64,000 bases of DNA from Gymnopilus junonius (GCA_015501075.1 JADNYJ010000054.1:170701-234700), one strand, 5' to 3'. Counted from the stretch's first letter, positions 46,611-59,200 are shown. Translations and numbers: made by a program. Notes: a model not told the origin generated them from the sequence alone.

Positions 46611-47189
46611 CAGTGAGATTGGGTCATTCGGACATGGTCACACCATAGATTAGATAGTGGATCAGTAGCACAGCCTGTCCATATGTAGACAGGCGCGGTC
46701 CAGTGATGACACTGCTGGCACAGGGTTATTTAAGTCAACAAAAAATGATTGAGAGAATTTATTAAACATGTTTGCGTTTTTGACCTGCTTTATTGACATA
46801 TAAAACCTATTTTAAATTCAACATTTTTTGATATGAAAAATTCGCTAACAATGGTTTCATTTTTAATGCATTCATTCAAGTTAAGATTTAAGAGTTTGAG
46901 TGGGATTTATAAGCTTCAGAATCATTTCGAAAAATGTGTCCTTTGTGAATAAAATTATGGACATAAAAAAAGAGACATTTCAGGGAAACACAAATGCAAC
47001 ACAAATCTTGCCTTTTCATTAAGTTTATTGAGTCTTTAAATGTGAGATAAAATGTAACATTGACATTAGGTTTCCGGTAACACAAAATAATTTCTAAAAC
47101 TATATATTTCAGGCAGAAGAAAATAAATCGCACGCTGTGGGGGTCACTGCAAGGTCCACAAAAGTGAGTCGCTTGCCTACGTCATAGAG
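46611..47189. other. 3' region and AT-rich block
   Basis: Holds a small hairpin just after the GH5 stop and a strongly AT-rich stretch (about 46740-47130) without coding features, next to the 3' end of the transposase gene. It may include the transposon end, but I found no convincing terminal repeat. Confidence 0.35.
46673..46694. repeat. Hairpin after the GH5 fragment
   Basis: GCCTGTC and GACAGGC pair perfectly around an eight-base loop, 63 bases after the GH5 stop. It does not share the CTGG-GTGT-CCAG core of the hairpins farther right. Confidence 0.5.
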
Positions 47190-50100
47190 TCAGTCTTCCG
47201 GCAAAAGTTCCTACACAGCCACATATCAGCTTACAGCAAAACCCAGGTAAAAGTGGCGGCAAACTTACATGGGACAGACCTATCATAACCATCAGATCCT
47301 TTTCTTCCCATTGTAAAGGTAGGTAGGCAAAATGGGAATGAATGTCACTCAGGCGGAACAACTCTAGCTCTCCCAATTTCTGACTCCAAAGCTGTGCTTG
47401 AAGGAGAGGGAAAGATGTAAATGGATCAGTGTGCACATTAGCCAGCTTGTACTTCCGGGCAGCAATATAAGTTGCAGTACAAGGGTCATCATGATCTTCG
47501 AAGTCAACTTGAGTGATATAATCAATGCATGCTGGCAAGTACTTGTTCGGAGAACCAGAATGAAGTAATATAGATGAGTTGCCGAGATGCTTCCAGGACG
47601 ATGAATATGTTAACCCATGAATCACAACATGTGACAGGACAGTTGCACCCAACGGCTGGTCAAATGATGCAAGAAGACATTCCTGAAGTGCTTCTGGAAG
47701 AGGCATCACTGGATGCTTTGTCCGAGCTGTAAAATCCTCTACCTGCTCTTCATCATCATGGACTTCATGTCGAGACAGGCTGAGAATGTCGGTCACAAGG
47801 GTATTTCGGACTTGTGGGTTGATAAGGCTTCTGAGCATGGGCTCGCAATTTTGGATGACCTCAGGCGTTCCAACTCTATGGAAGAGATTTCGTAAATTAC
47901 TTGCTCGCATAAACGAATGTGAGATTGTTTCCTCATATTCACCTATAACTCATTAGTATACTTACAAACAAACCAAACTCAACACCTACTTGGTTTGTAG
48001 TTTGTCGAGATGCGTTGGAGCATGCCGATAACCCTTTCAAATGGAAAGGTCCACCAGGAATGAACTGGGCCATAAAATACAAGGTATTCATAGAGGTGAA
48101 TGGCCATGTGTTGATTAGGAATGAATGCATATTGTGGGAACAACTCCTTCAAGCCATGAAGGTATGCGAGCATGTGGTCAAGGTAAGTTTTGGCATGTAC
48201 AACTGAGGTAACTCGAGAGGTGGCAGTGGCAACTGCTGAAACAAGGTGGAGGGTGATTTCAAGAATACGATGGCACCTCTCAGCTCGGTCAGTGGGTCCA
48301 CCAGAATTGGACCAAAGGCGAGTCAAGGTAATAGGTAGGAGGGTCGTTCCAAGGACACGCCATTGGTCAGCTTTGAGCTTTCCATGACTGCTTAGACCAA
48401 GTTTGGCCGGCAGAGATGTCAACCATGATGGTCGAACCAGGTGTTCAATGTCAGAATGTATCTCTGCCGCCTCCTTCTGTGTAAGAACATGACCACACTG
48501 GGTGCCTGACGCCAAATGACCCTCTGGATCATACTCAGTTTCAGTTTCATGCATTCGCTGGAAATAAGAAGTCATGAGCAGATAGGACAACAAAGCAGGA
48601 ATGAAAAGAAGCCCACCCAGTGAAGAATGCCACGAGAATAATCTGCACGGGTAGGCTCTTTTGTCTTACTTATATCAGTTGTGATCGGCTTACAGCCAAG
48701 CTCAAGTGCTACCACTTGCAAAATTGAGAGGTGTTGCGAAGAGAATCGCTTCTGCCACATCGACATCCCTGCCTCCGTCCGAAGATCCCGACACATAGGA
48801 TGTTCCAGCCAGCGGATAATCCGTCTCATTGATGCGCATTCGCCCTTGCTCATTTGCTTCCATGAATCAGAGATATTGACATTGAAAACAGGTGGCTCCT
48901 TCTCAGCTTTGGGGACTCGTAGCCCAAGGATGGTATCAAAATGTTCGCGGATGAGGCCGAGGAAGAGATTGTGCATTGCATCAACAACAACAAAGCGCGA
49001 TGGGTCAAAGTATGGAAGACGAAGGAGTTGCGACCAGCGAACGCCAGTGCTAGCGACAATTTTGTCAGCTGTTGGACTTGAACCAGCCCTTCTGAATTGC
49101 TTGGCTGTTCTTCGACAGTCTTCATTGGTTCTCCGATGCCAAGAGGTATAATCGAGATTCCCGTATCCATGCGTTTTGAGATTACAATGACAGATTGAAC
49201 AAAAATGAGTATGGGCAATAGACGCAAAGCCTGCAGTTTTTCGGGCAGCAGGTAAGTCACAGACGACGCACACTATGGCACATCGCACTAGTCGCCCACC
49301 CGGATGGCCATCAGTTTGACTGTAATGGACACCAGGATCCCAGAACTTGAGAAAGTCGTCAACTAATGGCTTGAGGAAGTGGTTGATCGCCGACAAAGGG
49401 GGTTCATTTGGTCCAGGAATTACGCCAGCGAGAAACATGTTCTCAGGCTTGTAGCGAATATCGGGGGTAGATTGAGGCAGACGAGGGTGATAAGACCAAT
49501 TGAGATTTTCTTACCCGCTTGTTTGTTGCCCAGCGGGTTGAAGAAATCAATAGATAGAGAGAAGACATAGCGTCCCTCACCATTGCCCATGCTGAAGTGA
49601 GCACCATTCGGCCCTTTGAAATTGCGGAGAATATCAGCGTCGAAAATGTCGTGCATTGTGCGGGCAACTCCTGGCGGGGTCTTAGACCTATCCCATGATT
49701 TATCTGCATCTGCTTCAACTCCAGGGCATGAAACAAGTCGCCCAACCCAAGTGAAGGGATTGAAGTAGACGAAGGGTTTTATCGGTATGTAGATTGTACG
49801 CTTCTCAATCACCCGAGGACGTAGGAGCTGTTCTTTGCATCGTCTGCCCATGTGACGAGCTTTACAGCGGGAAGGGTATATAGCAACAGGGGACCCGTCT
49901 TTGTACTTCGCAGCATATGTGGCTTGACACTTGTCATTTGGGCAAACCGCATAGATGACGGCATCAGCTTCCAGATCGAGCGAGTTTTTAAATGAGCGAG
50001 GGTCGGACGGAAAGTCGGATAGCACCTTTCGGTCTTGTGCAGAAAGATCGGGGTTGCTTCGCATGAAGGAGAGTTGTACTAGATATTGCAGCATTTCCAT

Positions 50101-50930
50101 CAGAGCAGATGTACCATTTCGACCAATGCTGAAAAGAGTCTGAAACACGATGGCGATGAATATGGATAACTGGAGGATAGGATCAACACGGGCAAGCAGT
50201 GGGTTGAAGAAACGGTCTATATATTCGGTATTGAAATCTCTAATTAACATATGCAATTGTGATTCATCTTACCTGTAGAAACCTTGATATCAGGAGTTTT
50301 CGTCTCCTGCCGTGAATTGGATATTTTCATTTCCCTGATCCAGGACAGCTTTGCTTCTTCCAACTTTTTCGCAATATCATCCACTTTGTCTGAGACTTGA
50401 CGCTTCATGACAGTAACGGACGACGCTGTGTACACAACTTTGCTGAGATCCGTCTGGATGCGGACACATTCAGCATGGTGGTGCCTCAATGGAAATGCAT
50501 CTGCAGGTGGAATTGTGGAAAGTTTCTCGAGTTTGGTGGCCACATCGACGGAAAGAACGTCGACGGCCGATTCAATTTCGGCAAGACGGGAGAGGAGGTT
50601 GCAAATAATTTGTTGGCGAGAAGAACATGGATTGGAAGACTGTGGCACAGAGAAATTTTTGCCTTCCCTGTCCCCAGGTTGCGACCAAAGTCGTTCACCT
50701 GAAGCTGATGACGGAGTGGGAATGGAATCGGAGACGGCCAGGGAGGCAAAATGTTGCCCAACTTTCTCAATTTCGTCGTCGAGAACTCGCTTTGAGTCTT
50801 CGGCAAGTTTTGCAGCAAAAAATTCTCGATCCTTGCGGAGATGATTGTTGTAAGTGCGGATGTCCAGCTCCACTCCACCTTCAACAAGCCCGCATTTGCT
50901 GGTGGTACATGTGCATGTTCGAGTGGGCAT
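47190..50930 (-). mobile_element. Plavaka-type (CACTA superfamily) DNA transposon, Tnp2 transposase gene with one frameshift
   Basis: The minus-strand gene opens at 50930 with a cysteine-containing MPTRTCTCTTSKCG start and a coiled-coil region. After a short intron it reads FNTEYIDRFFNPLLARVDP. Later come a zinc-type segment (VCPNDKCQATYAAKY), IYIPIKPFVYFNPFTWVGRL and SIDFFNPLGNK. The Tnp2 core is LVCLNLPP, NMFLAGVIPGPNEPPLSAIN, HFCSICHCNL, and the hallmark PYFDPSRFVVVDAMHNLFLG (catalytic aspartate), ending with YKPSEYEETI, SHSFMRASNLRNLFHRVG and a short last exon (stop 47192-47190). One base is missing in the G run 49463-49467 between LNLPP and NMFLAG; otherwise exons and introns read through. 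The element is therefore young but probably inactive as sequenced. Its ends were not found. A hairpin cluster lies just upstream of its start. Confidence 0.82.
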
Positions 50931-51043
50931 TTCCTGGAGTTATATCATCAGTCAAAAAAACACCAATAGCTGAGTGTTCGAAGGACTGACAAGAAACCAA
51001 GACAGTTAGAAAGCGTGTCTATGGGACAAGAGGGATCGCAACG

Positions 51044-51063
51044 TGTTCTGGACACCCAGAGCA
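51044..51063 (-). repeat. Covarying hairpin, core CTGG-ACAC-CCAG
   Basis: TGTTCTGG and CCAGAGCA pair with one G-T pair around the loop ACAC. Orientation is the reverse complement of the GTGT type. Confidence 0.65.
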
Positions 51064-51217
51064 TGTAAGGGATGGCAGAGAAAGGTGGGAAGTATATTGA
51101 AGTCCTGTGGCCTCTTAAAGTAAGCATCGCGCCGACTCGAACAATAAATAATACACTTACCATGGAGACCTTGTCGTACTTGTAACCCTAGTTCACTCAA
51201 CAAATAGGGACAAAAAA

Positions 51218-51241
51218 GGAAGCCTGGACACCCAGGCTTCC
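51218..51241 (-). repeat. Covarying hairpin, 10-base perfect stem
   Basis: GGAAGCCTGG and CCAGGCTTCC pair perfectly around the loop ACAC. The outer arm differs from all other copies. Confidence 0.8.
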
Positions 51242-51272
51242 CATACAACGTTTCAAAGGCAACGCAAAGTAC

Positions 51273-51302
51273 AATGTTGTTCTGGGCACCCAGAACAACA
51301 TT
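51273..51302. repeat. Covarying hairpin, 13-base perfect stem
   Basis: AATGTTGTTCTGG and CCAGAACAACATT pair perfectly around the loop GCAC. It has the longest stem of the family. Confidence 0.8.
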
Positions 51303-51481
51303 GAGCGCTTGAGCGAGGAGTGGGTTGGAGTGGGTTGTGAGTGAAGATTCGATGTCACATCGAAGTCCAGATCACTTGATCAAAGCTTGTACGTACTGGT
51401 CACGTTTAGCGCATGTAATCATACCCGCTCTAGATCTCTCGACTTCTCAGGTTTTGATATAAGCCGCTTTGTACACTAATG

Positions 51482-51501
51482 TTATCTGGGTGTCCAGATA
51501 A
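51482..51501 (+). repeat. Covarying hairpin, 8-base perfect stem
   Basis: TTATCTGG and CCAGATAA pair around the loop GTGT. Pairing resumes beyond one mismatch (AT on both sides). Confidence 0.8.
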
Positions 51502-51569
51502 TATCCTGGCTTCAATTAGTTTCCTCAGATCAATATTTATTCGCATTCATGATTGGTTGACATAAGTTT

Positions 51570-53381
51570 TCAAAGTGTATCCAAACTATTCCAACTGTTC
51601 CACTCCCCATCCTCATCCATCTCTTCGTCTTCATCATCCTCATCAGTAACGCCAACATGAACCTGTGTACTGCTTGGATCCCATGTTGAATATCCGGCAT
51701 TGCTGATGTGAACCTGCGGTGTGTCGTGCTGATCGGCAGTGGCGTTCATAGCGATTAGGGCACTTTGGGCCATCTTGTTCAATATTTAGCCAAAAAAAAC
51801 TCTCATTTTATGGGTACGGACCTTCAATGTATGTGGTAGCCAGACTCCTGAGGACCAATATGCAATGGTAAGAATCGTAAGGAAGTTCAGAACCATAATG
51901 ATTGTTCCGTGGCCTTTGTCATTGTCGGCCTGCTTCCTGGAACGCATAGACTGGTGAATGTGAGGACAGTTCTCCATACTAAAGGAGCAAGCTCACAGGC
52001 TTTTCCCATATAACGATATCGGAACATTCAAGTGAACTACCACTGGCTATGAGATGGCAATCCTTGTTGGATATTGTCTAATACAAGTCAATATCGGGCC
52101 TTTTGATTAAACAGTCACTTACGCATACAGTTTGTACTTCAGTATTCTTACCGCCCTGCTTCAATACCTGTTTCGGTTCAAGAGAGGATAAGGAAAATGT
52201 GTAAATTTCACCGTGGTCGCTACCGCAGACCACAACCGATGATCCCTCAGCAAAAACACCGTCCTTGATGCATCTTTTGTTTGTAAGGATGGGAAAGCTA
52301 TGCGATGGTGATGAGCATGGTAGGTGGTAGAGATCAAATCCCCTCGCAAGGTTTTCTATGAGAAGCAATTGCCCATCCAGGCTGATGCTGGCATGCCCAC
52401 TTCATAAGAGGGTCGGTATTGGAATATGATCTCGGAAGGTCATACTTACACTCCAGACTTTAAGACCTTACGCCAGTCCTCCTTCCCAGATTTGACATCT
52501 CGACAAATCCTGCCAAAGTTGAAAAAATAATAAGTATCAATGTCGCTTCATTCGAAGTGTCCTCTCACATTTCACCGGTTTCGAGGACGAAAATCAAAAG
52601 TTTACATCCCGAGTCATAAAAGCGGACGGAACTGGCTATGTAGGCATTTCCGTCGCTCTCCACATTGGAGGCCCAAAGCCGTAGCATCGTCCCTATGTCC
52701 TCGTAAGTTGCTGCCACATTATCTGTGAAAATATCTCACCATTTCTTCCCACCTCGTAGAGGGTAACATTGCCGTGGTGACTACTGACAGCCAAACGTGA
52801 TGTCTGGATATCATAGTCTACTGCCTCAACAGGATCACTGGGGGCGAATACTCGGTAGTAGCAATCTCTACCATTGCAGTCTGTGTCGGAGGTCAGTACA
52901 TTTTCCAAAGCATGGAAAATAATTGCTTACATTAGTACGGTTCTGGCAGAAGATAATAAGGAAGCCGCGCCCTGTCCCAAAAGCGAGTTGCTGCGTATCT
53001 TCCTTGACTTTACCCCCAAGCCAGACCAAACAGGTAACCTGGCCCCATCGTTGACCAGGGTCCTCAAGAACCTCCTTGCACTTTTTAGTTGAAACATCCC
53101 AAATACGAACAGTTTCGTCATCGCCTATGGACTTTACATTAGTCTACATGTCACAATATCTGATCGAGGGCATCTTACCACCCTGGCCAGCAGCGCTCCA
53201 TCACGATTGAATGACAAGCAGTTTATAGGCCCTTTAAGGCCCAAAAACCTTGCATATTTCACATAAACCTACATTTTCGGTTATATAGCACATGAAGAGA
53301 AGAGGTGTATTTACTCACATTGCTATGCGGGGTGGCCTTTAAGAAATATTTGAAGCCTTTGAGCAATAGAGTGACGAGCAT
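51570..53381 (-). CDS. WD40-repeat protein of an Agaricomycete-specific family, with C-terminal membrane segment
   Basis: Many small exons. From the ATG at 53381 the product reads MLVTLLLKGFKYFLKATPHS, then ARFLGLKGPINCLSFNRDGA (first WD blade), DDETVRIWDVSTKKCKEVLE, GQVTCLVWLGGKV, LAFGTGRGFLIIF, APSDPVEAVDYDIQTSRLAV with SSHHGNVTLYEVG, then LDGQLLLIENLARGFDLYHL and GSSVVVCGSDHGEIYTFSLS. Near the end are ASGSSECSDIVIWEKP and a hydrophobic span TIIMVLNFLTILTIAYW (one membrane helix). The acidic tail ends in WNSWNSLDTL, stop 51572-51570. Similar multi-exon WD40 genes recur in agaric genomes. WD40 propellers bind other proteins; no partner is visible. It lies on the same strand as the transposase, with the hairpin cluster between them. 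Exact exon edges in the middle were not all resolved. Confidence 0.72.
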
Positions 53382-53730
53382 GAGTAATGTGAGGTGGTGG
53401 AGAGTGATTTTGGGAGGTTCACGCTGATATGCAACATACTTATGTGAGGAGTGCCTTTTGTGAAAGTAAAGCTAATTGTCTGGATGACCATGACGACAAA
53501 ATCGATCAGACTGCTTGAAATGCTTTAACCCGCTTAGACACATACCCCATTTGGGAATGGTAATATTGAGTTACCAACGGGGAAAAGGAAGAATGCAAAG
53601 CTGTGATTATGTAGTCGTTAGGAACCACAAGGTAGTAAGGGTAAAAAAAAGGATACAAGGTATGGAATATGCCTAGGAAAAATATAAATGAGGGACAAAT
53701 CAAGTGATACTCAACCCAAAACTACATACC
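53382..53730. other. Divergent promoter region, nothing recognised
   Basis: About 350 bases between the WD40 gene (minus) and the next gene (plus). No clear element was seen. Confidence 0.35.
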
Positions 53731-54542
53731 ATGGATGCACACATCGCGCGACATAAGCCGCTCATCACCCGCAGAACAGTCTTCTCACCAAGGTCATTCC
53801 CTCACCGGCCAAAGATCGCACGAAGAATGGACTTCTCCTCCCTTATTGTCAAGCCAAGGAGGCGATCCGCAATTCGTGAGCGCTCTGAAACCCCGGACTC
53901 CTTGCACTTATCAGCATTGCGATGGTTTGCAACTCCGGAAACCATCCAGCACAATGCAATGCAAGGAAGGGCTCCTACACCAAAAAGTGTTTCATTCAGC
54001 GAAGAGATGGATGTCGACTCCACTGACTCTCAATCTGAAGATGAGGAAGACGAAGAATCTGAGGGCGAAATCATTAAACTAATCCCCAAGCCTAAAGGCG
54101 AGGCTGGGCGTCCTGGGTCAGGGGGCTACAGTTTGCAAGAAGTGCTGGCATGGAGTGAAAAAACCTATGAAACAGTGGTAGTGAGTACCCGTTTGATCAT
54201 GCGTCTCGTAACTTACTTATTGAATTGTACAAGGACTTTGTACATGAAAAAGCCAAGAAAAAGCACCTGGACCTATCGAAAAGCTATAGCAAACAGGACA
54301 AGAAACTTGTGAAGGAAATCTGTGAGGAAGTCAGGAAGGAGTACCGTATCTTAGACGACTACAAGAATTACTGGCCGGTGCATGACATGTTGAAGCTCCA
54401 CCTCAAGTACACCTCAGAGGCTGCCCGTCATGCAAAAACTGCATCAGCTACGAAGAAAATAGACAAAGTAAGTTTAACTGTAAAGTCATTGTTTCAGTAC
54501 TCACTTTTAAAGATTATAAAGGCAGCTTCAGGTTCCAAGTAG
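53731..54542 (+). CDS. Uncharacterised basidiomycete protein
   Basis: Two exons (53731-54180, 54234-54542) give about 252 residues. The first part is basic, with RRMDFSSLIVKPRRRSAI. It is followed by an acidic patch (EEMDVDSTDSQSEDEEDEES) and the motif GRPGSGGYSLQEVLAWSEKT that starts the conserved part. The second exon is charged and helical (EKAKKKHLDLSKSYSKQDKK, then RILDDYKNYWPVHDMLKLHL). I know this GRPG-GGYSL...YWP pattern as a recurring orphan family in agaric genomes, without assigned function. A 30-base GTAAGT...TTTCAG stretch near 54469 is in frame and could be a tiny intron or simply coding. The sequence shows no lesions. A nuclear role is possible from the basic and acidic patches but is not shown. 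Confidence 0.65.
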
Positions 54543-54737
54543 TGATACCCAGGACATATAGCTGTCAGATATGTTCTATAGAATGTCTTAGCATGTTTAT
54601 AATCACTACATAATGGTACATACCTCTATAAGCGAGGACCAGAGTACCTAGCATACAGACATGCGGGTCGAAGATCTACATTGATCGAAGAGGAAATAAT
54701 AAATCTGATTAGTTGAGCTGCAATATCATGCTCTGGG

Positions 54738-54763
54738 TTGTGCCCTGGACACCCACAGTACAA
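54738..54763 (-). repeat. Hairpin of the family, decayed arms
   Basis: The centre CTGG-ACAC-CC is kept, but the outer arms (TTGTGCC and ACAGTACAA) pair only in part, as expected for an old copy. Confidence 0.45.
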
Positions 54764-54777
54764 CCCCAGCACCAATA

Positions 54778-54803
54778 GTGTGGTCTGGACACCCAGAACA
54801 CAC
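54778..54803 (-). repeat. Covarying hairpin, 11-base stem with one mismatch
   Basis: GTGTGGTCTGG and CCAGAACACAC pair at ten of eleven positions around the loop ACAC. Confidence 0.7.
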
Positions 54804-54962
54804 CTGATGTGGCGAGCAAGAGATAACAAGTAGTTGTCAGTGATCGATCAGTTCGACTTGTGTCGTTGTGCATGTTTGGTTCTCTCTTCATAACCAAATA
54901 CCAATACGCTCACCGTCCAGACATTCTCAAGACTCAAATGCAGGCATTGGTTTCTACGCTCG

Positions 54963-54982
54963 TCCTCTGGGTGTCCAGAGGA
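54963..54982 (+). repeat. Covarying hairpin, 8-base perfect stem
   Basis: TCCTCTGG and CCAGAGGA pair around the loop GTGT. Confidence 0.8.
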
Positions 54983-55132
54983 TCGATCTCTCGGATTCAA
55001 GTCCTCTGTCTGCTTCCTATTGCTTGAATTATTGTCTTTTTTCTCAAACTCTGATTGCATGCTAGGATATTGATATAAGAAAGCTACTAAAGTGACCATC
55101 AAGGTCTGCAAGTCATCGAAACATCCCATCCA

Positions 55133-55712
55133 TCACCATCTGCGGAAATGGAATTCTGTTGGTGCATCTCCAAGCAAAGCTTGTTCAACCTCTGCAAGAA
55201 ACCTGGACCGCAGCTGGTAAGCCTTCAAAAATGTAGTAAATAATGCCGGTGCTTACTTTTTAACTGCATAAGATACCCGTTTGGCATCCTTACCTCGCAT
55301 GTCAACAGGATACAGAGGATTACGCTTTCCGATCCGCAAGACATAGAGGTCGCCCCTCCACTGCACCCCTAGCTTTCTCAGCGCTGCATTCCTCTCCAAC
55401 CCGATCGCTGGTTTCTTACATGATATCTGGAAGGGATGAGATTTGCAGCCTTCCCAGAGATAGACAGTGAAGTTGTAGATCTTGGCATTTACAACTCGAT
55501 CTTTGAAAATCTGATGTGTTTGTTGAAGCAGTGAGGTCCTGTTGTCATCCCGAGCAATGAAAGGGGAGAAAAATGGTTTTTCAATGTCGTAACGGAAAAG
55601 CCGGCCGGTATAGGCATAATGTTTTGCCTAATAACTGTGAGTTATGATGGTATTGACACTCTGTTGTTGTACTTACTTTTGGAGACCGGTGGATAGGCTT
55701 CTTGTGTGGCAT
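55133..55712 (-). CDS. Small uncharacterised basidiomycete protein
   Basis: Three exons (55712-55677, 55627-55277, 55222-55133) give 158 residues, all in phase 0. The first exon is a short MPHKKPIHRSPK. The main exon contains YAYTGRLFRYDIEKPFFSPF, NAKIYNFTVYLWEGCKSHPF, KKPAIGLERNAALRKLGVQW and RGDLYVLRIGKRNPL. The last exon ends FLAEVEQALLGDAPTEFHFR before TGA. The composition is that of a folded small domain. There is no signal peptide or membrane segment. I have seen similar short orphan proteins in agaric genomes but cannot name a function. The start could be preceded by another exon. The gene converges on the previous one across a hairpin cluster. Confidence 0.6.
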
Positions 55713-56219
55713 GACAGCACGAGTCACTGTTTCAGGGAGTAGATGTTATGACGTTAAGAGTTGTTATTGGACCTTCGAGTTTGAGATCTCTTAGAAGTAT
55801 TGGATTCATCGTGAGCCTGTATTTGAATGAAATGGGTTTATTAGATTGCTAGCCCTTGACAATAAAGTTGCCATAGTAGAGACCCATAGCAGAGGACCCT
55901 GTTTGAAAATACCGGTGAATGGAGCTCAGCTATTGTGCGTGCCGGTTTTCAAAGCTCAAGAAAAGGGATTGCAATGTATTAAATTTCGAGCTGCTCCACA
56001 ATATAATTGCCACAATAATTGAGTCAATAGAAATCAGAATTTGGCGAATGAAGTAGAATGGAGGTTAGTTATTATACCTGCATGTTTGAAGCGAACTAGG
56101 TACATTCCAAAATCCTCAATAAGTATATACCTGCATGGGCATCGCATCGACTCCCTGGACAATAATCAACAACTTTCAATAAATTCTTTGACCTAAAAGG
56201 ACCCCGCAAGCGATTCGCC
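55713..56219. other. Divergent intergenic region, nothing recognised
   Basis: About 510 bases, AT-rich in part, between divergent orphan genes. Two similar segments mention TATATACCTGCATG/TTATACCTGCATG near 56078 and 56126, a small local repeat. Confidence 0.35.
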
Positions 56220-59200
56220 ATGTTTAACTTTCTCGACTTCAATATGCAATCTCAACCCAACACAGACGTTCCAATGGATGAATTTGACACAGTGCGTATT
56301 CATCATTTGTCTAGTTATTTGAACTGGCCCGGCGCCATGCAACAAAGCTCCAAACGTATACCTGCGACTACCCATCCTTTAGAGCCGTTTCAAGGCGCCA
56401 TTCCCTTTGTCATGGATCCAAGGCCATCGGGACCCTCCAGCACCGGAATAAGCCAGGCTATCACAGGCGCGTTTCCACTTGGAGAGCCTATGGAAACTGC
56501 CATGGCCGTCAATGAAAGTACGGCCACCAACCCAAACCAGTCTATGCTAGATCAGGAGGCGTTCATCGCATCACGAAGCGAGCAACAACAGGTGTTACAG
56601 CATCTGAATGACATGAACCTCGATGTAACCCCGAGTCAACTAGACCCTCTCCTGGATATCGAAACTGTTTCGCAAAATTCCAATATGCACCCGCCGCTTC
56701 CACAACAGCAACTGGATGACAGCCCTCACGAAAACACCGAGCCACAAGGGCTACCTGACCAGGAAGCTCAGCTACCTAAGCCGTTTGGATTCACGTTTAA
56801 ACCAAAAGCGACGAAGCAAGTGATATCAATCCGAAGGCGGCTCGGACCTGACAAGGAAGTTCCAGTGGACACGCTAACCAAGCGGCACCACAACAAATCT
56901 ACGATTGATCTACAAGACATGGAATACGTAAGTCGACCATTCTTGTTGGATTAACGAAGCTCACCTCTGTGATAGGCCAAAACACGAGTCGTCGAGCAAA
57001 GTGATTTTACCACGAGACAGATGCTGGAGATGAAGGACAAACAAATTGAGCAGATGAAGGAGCAAGTGAGTAGTTAAACTATTGCTCAATGACTATACCA
57101 GACTTACCATATGACAGATGAACAAACATCAGGACAAGGTCAATGCGGTCTTGGAGCGATTATTAGCCTTGGAGGCGACAAACCAAGATCATGCCGCTAA
57201 GTTGAAAATGACGGAAGTACAGCTCGATAGGGAACGCAAGGAACGCAAGGAGATAGAGGAGAAGCGAATTCACGAACATCGGGTAAACGAGGAAAATGTC
57301 AACAGGTTGAAAGCGACAGAAGCACAGCTCGAGAGGGAAGTCTGGAACGCCAAGGATTACAAGAGAAGCGAAATCGCGAATACCAGGAGAAGCTGAACGT
57401 GTTAGAAGGGCAACAGAGACAGCTTGAAGAACCTGCACGCAGCTGCTGTAAATGGACCACCAGGTATTTGAGAATTCGTATTCCAAGATATTTAAGACTC
57501 AAACTCTCACGTTGACCAATCTAGAACTGCCATCTCCCATTCCTACTACAGAGGGTGTCATCCCATCAAGCGGCGGACATTATCCTCAGGTATTCAGCCA
57601 TGATCAGGGAAAGGGGGCGACGTAGAGATGAACGATCATCCACAAGACCGGCCTTCTGCTCCTGTTATAGAGCACACCACCACGGTACTACAAGCTGTAT
57701 CTACTGCCACCCCGTTGATTGACCGACAAAACACTATGAGTGTGGAGATGAGCAATAACCCACAGGGCCTTCCTAGAGATAACGGCCTGCCTTCCACTCC
57801 TAGCACCGAAGATATCACAGCGGCACTGCAACCCCTTCTAGCATCTGACCAGCGTCAGCAGGTCGACGACGATGTAGTGATGGATGATAGTCCACATGGC
57901 CTTCTTAAAGGCAAAGCCAAGGTTTGTGCTCCTGTTGCCGACGAAAGCTCAGGGGAAGACTTCGACAGTGTCATATCCAACGACTCCGACGATGAGGTGA
58001 GGCTTGCCACTCCTAACCCCATAACCATACTGACGCTTTGAAAGGACGACAAAGGGTCTTCTCATGTCCCACCACCATATCATTTCAAACATCCATGGGG
58101 TGGGGCTGGCCCTCGGCTGAAAGTAGTATATGACAACAATAAGCAGCCTGCCACCCAGTCTACCCTCAATGGTCTCGGAGGACAGATTCCTAGCGGGAAT
58201 GTCGACGTTGCGCAAGTTGAGGTGATTACGAAGACGGTACTTTCTGTCTTAGCGAACACAGGTGCATTGCCAAGCACACCAGCCAAACGACGGAGACACA
58301 CTTCGGCACTTGTGAAGCAACCAGCTTCAAAAACATGTAATGCTCAATCTAAGATAATTGGAGTAAGTTCAGGGGCTTATTCGAAACTTAACGTGGGCTA
58401 ACGCACCATAAACATTCATTTAGAAAGCGGTTCGGCTCCACATGAATCCACTTATTGGAATCAAGAAGGATAAGATGATCCGAGGTGTCGAATCGCCGCT
58501 TCTCAGTGTCATCGAAAAATAGCAATTGACGACAATCCGGTCATTCATCCAAGCCTGGCTCCAATGAGTTTCTGCTTTGAAGTCAAGTACAGCCATCCAT
58601 GGAACGAGGAGTTGGCCCAACCAGTTCATGCAGTCCTTCTTGTTGATGCATAACATTCGCCTGAGGACAGACTAATCGCTTACTCCACTGTTAAACAAGT
58701 TTCACGACCCTCAAGGCACTGGTGAAGGAAGCGAAACCGAAAGAGGGAGAAGACGAGGTGCAAACTTGCGAACGGGTGGAAAAGAAGGATGCAAGCAGAA
58801 CAAGACGATGCGCCGAGACACACGATGCTGGGGTGGGTTTACTTTTTGATCTTCTACATTTCAGAGGACTTATGCAATCGTAGTTGGCGAATGATCGAGT
58901 CGATACTGCCAAGGACAATCGGAAGGGGGGAAAGGACCCTGCTTGGGAGTCCTTGTACCAAGTGGCTAGCATGCTGACCCCGGAGGGGATGTCTTCCGAC
59001 AGAGTGGACTTGAAGAACGCAAATACACAATCAGGATCTGACAATGGCGCAGTGCTGCATTGATTCCATACCTGGAAATTATCGACCATATGAACAAGAA
59101 GAATGGGCTTGGCAACCCTATACCAGGGAATCCAGCTAGGCAGCGTATGAGGATGGGGGGCTCATTAGCCATTCGAGGGTGATCCCAGGATTGCCTGCGA

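Larger units (their letters stand above)
50931..51569. other. Intergenic region carrying a hairpin cluster
   Basis: About 640 bases between the transposase start and the 3' end of the WD40 gene, both on the minus strand. It contains four hairpins of one family (listed separately). No gene was seen. Confidence 0.5.
54543..55132. other. Intergenic region carrying a hairpin cluster
   Basis: About 590 bases between two orphan genes in convergent orientation. It contains three hairpins of the CTGG-GTGT-CCAG family. No gene was seen. Confidence 0.5.
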
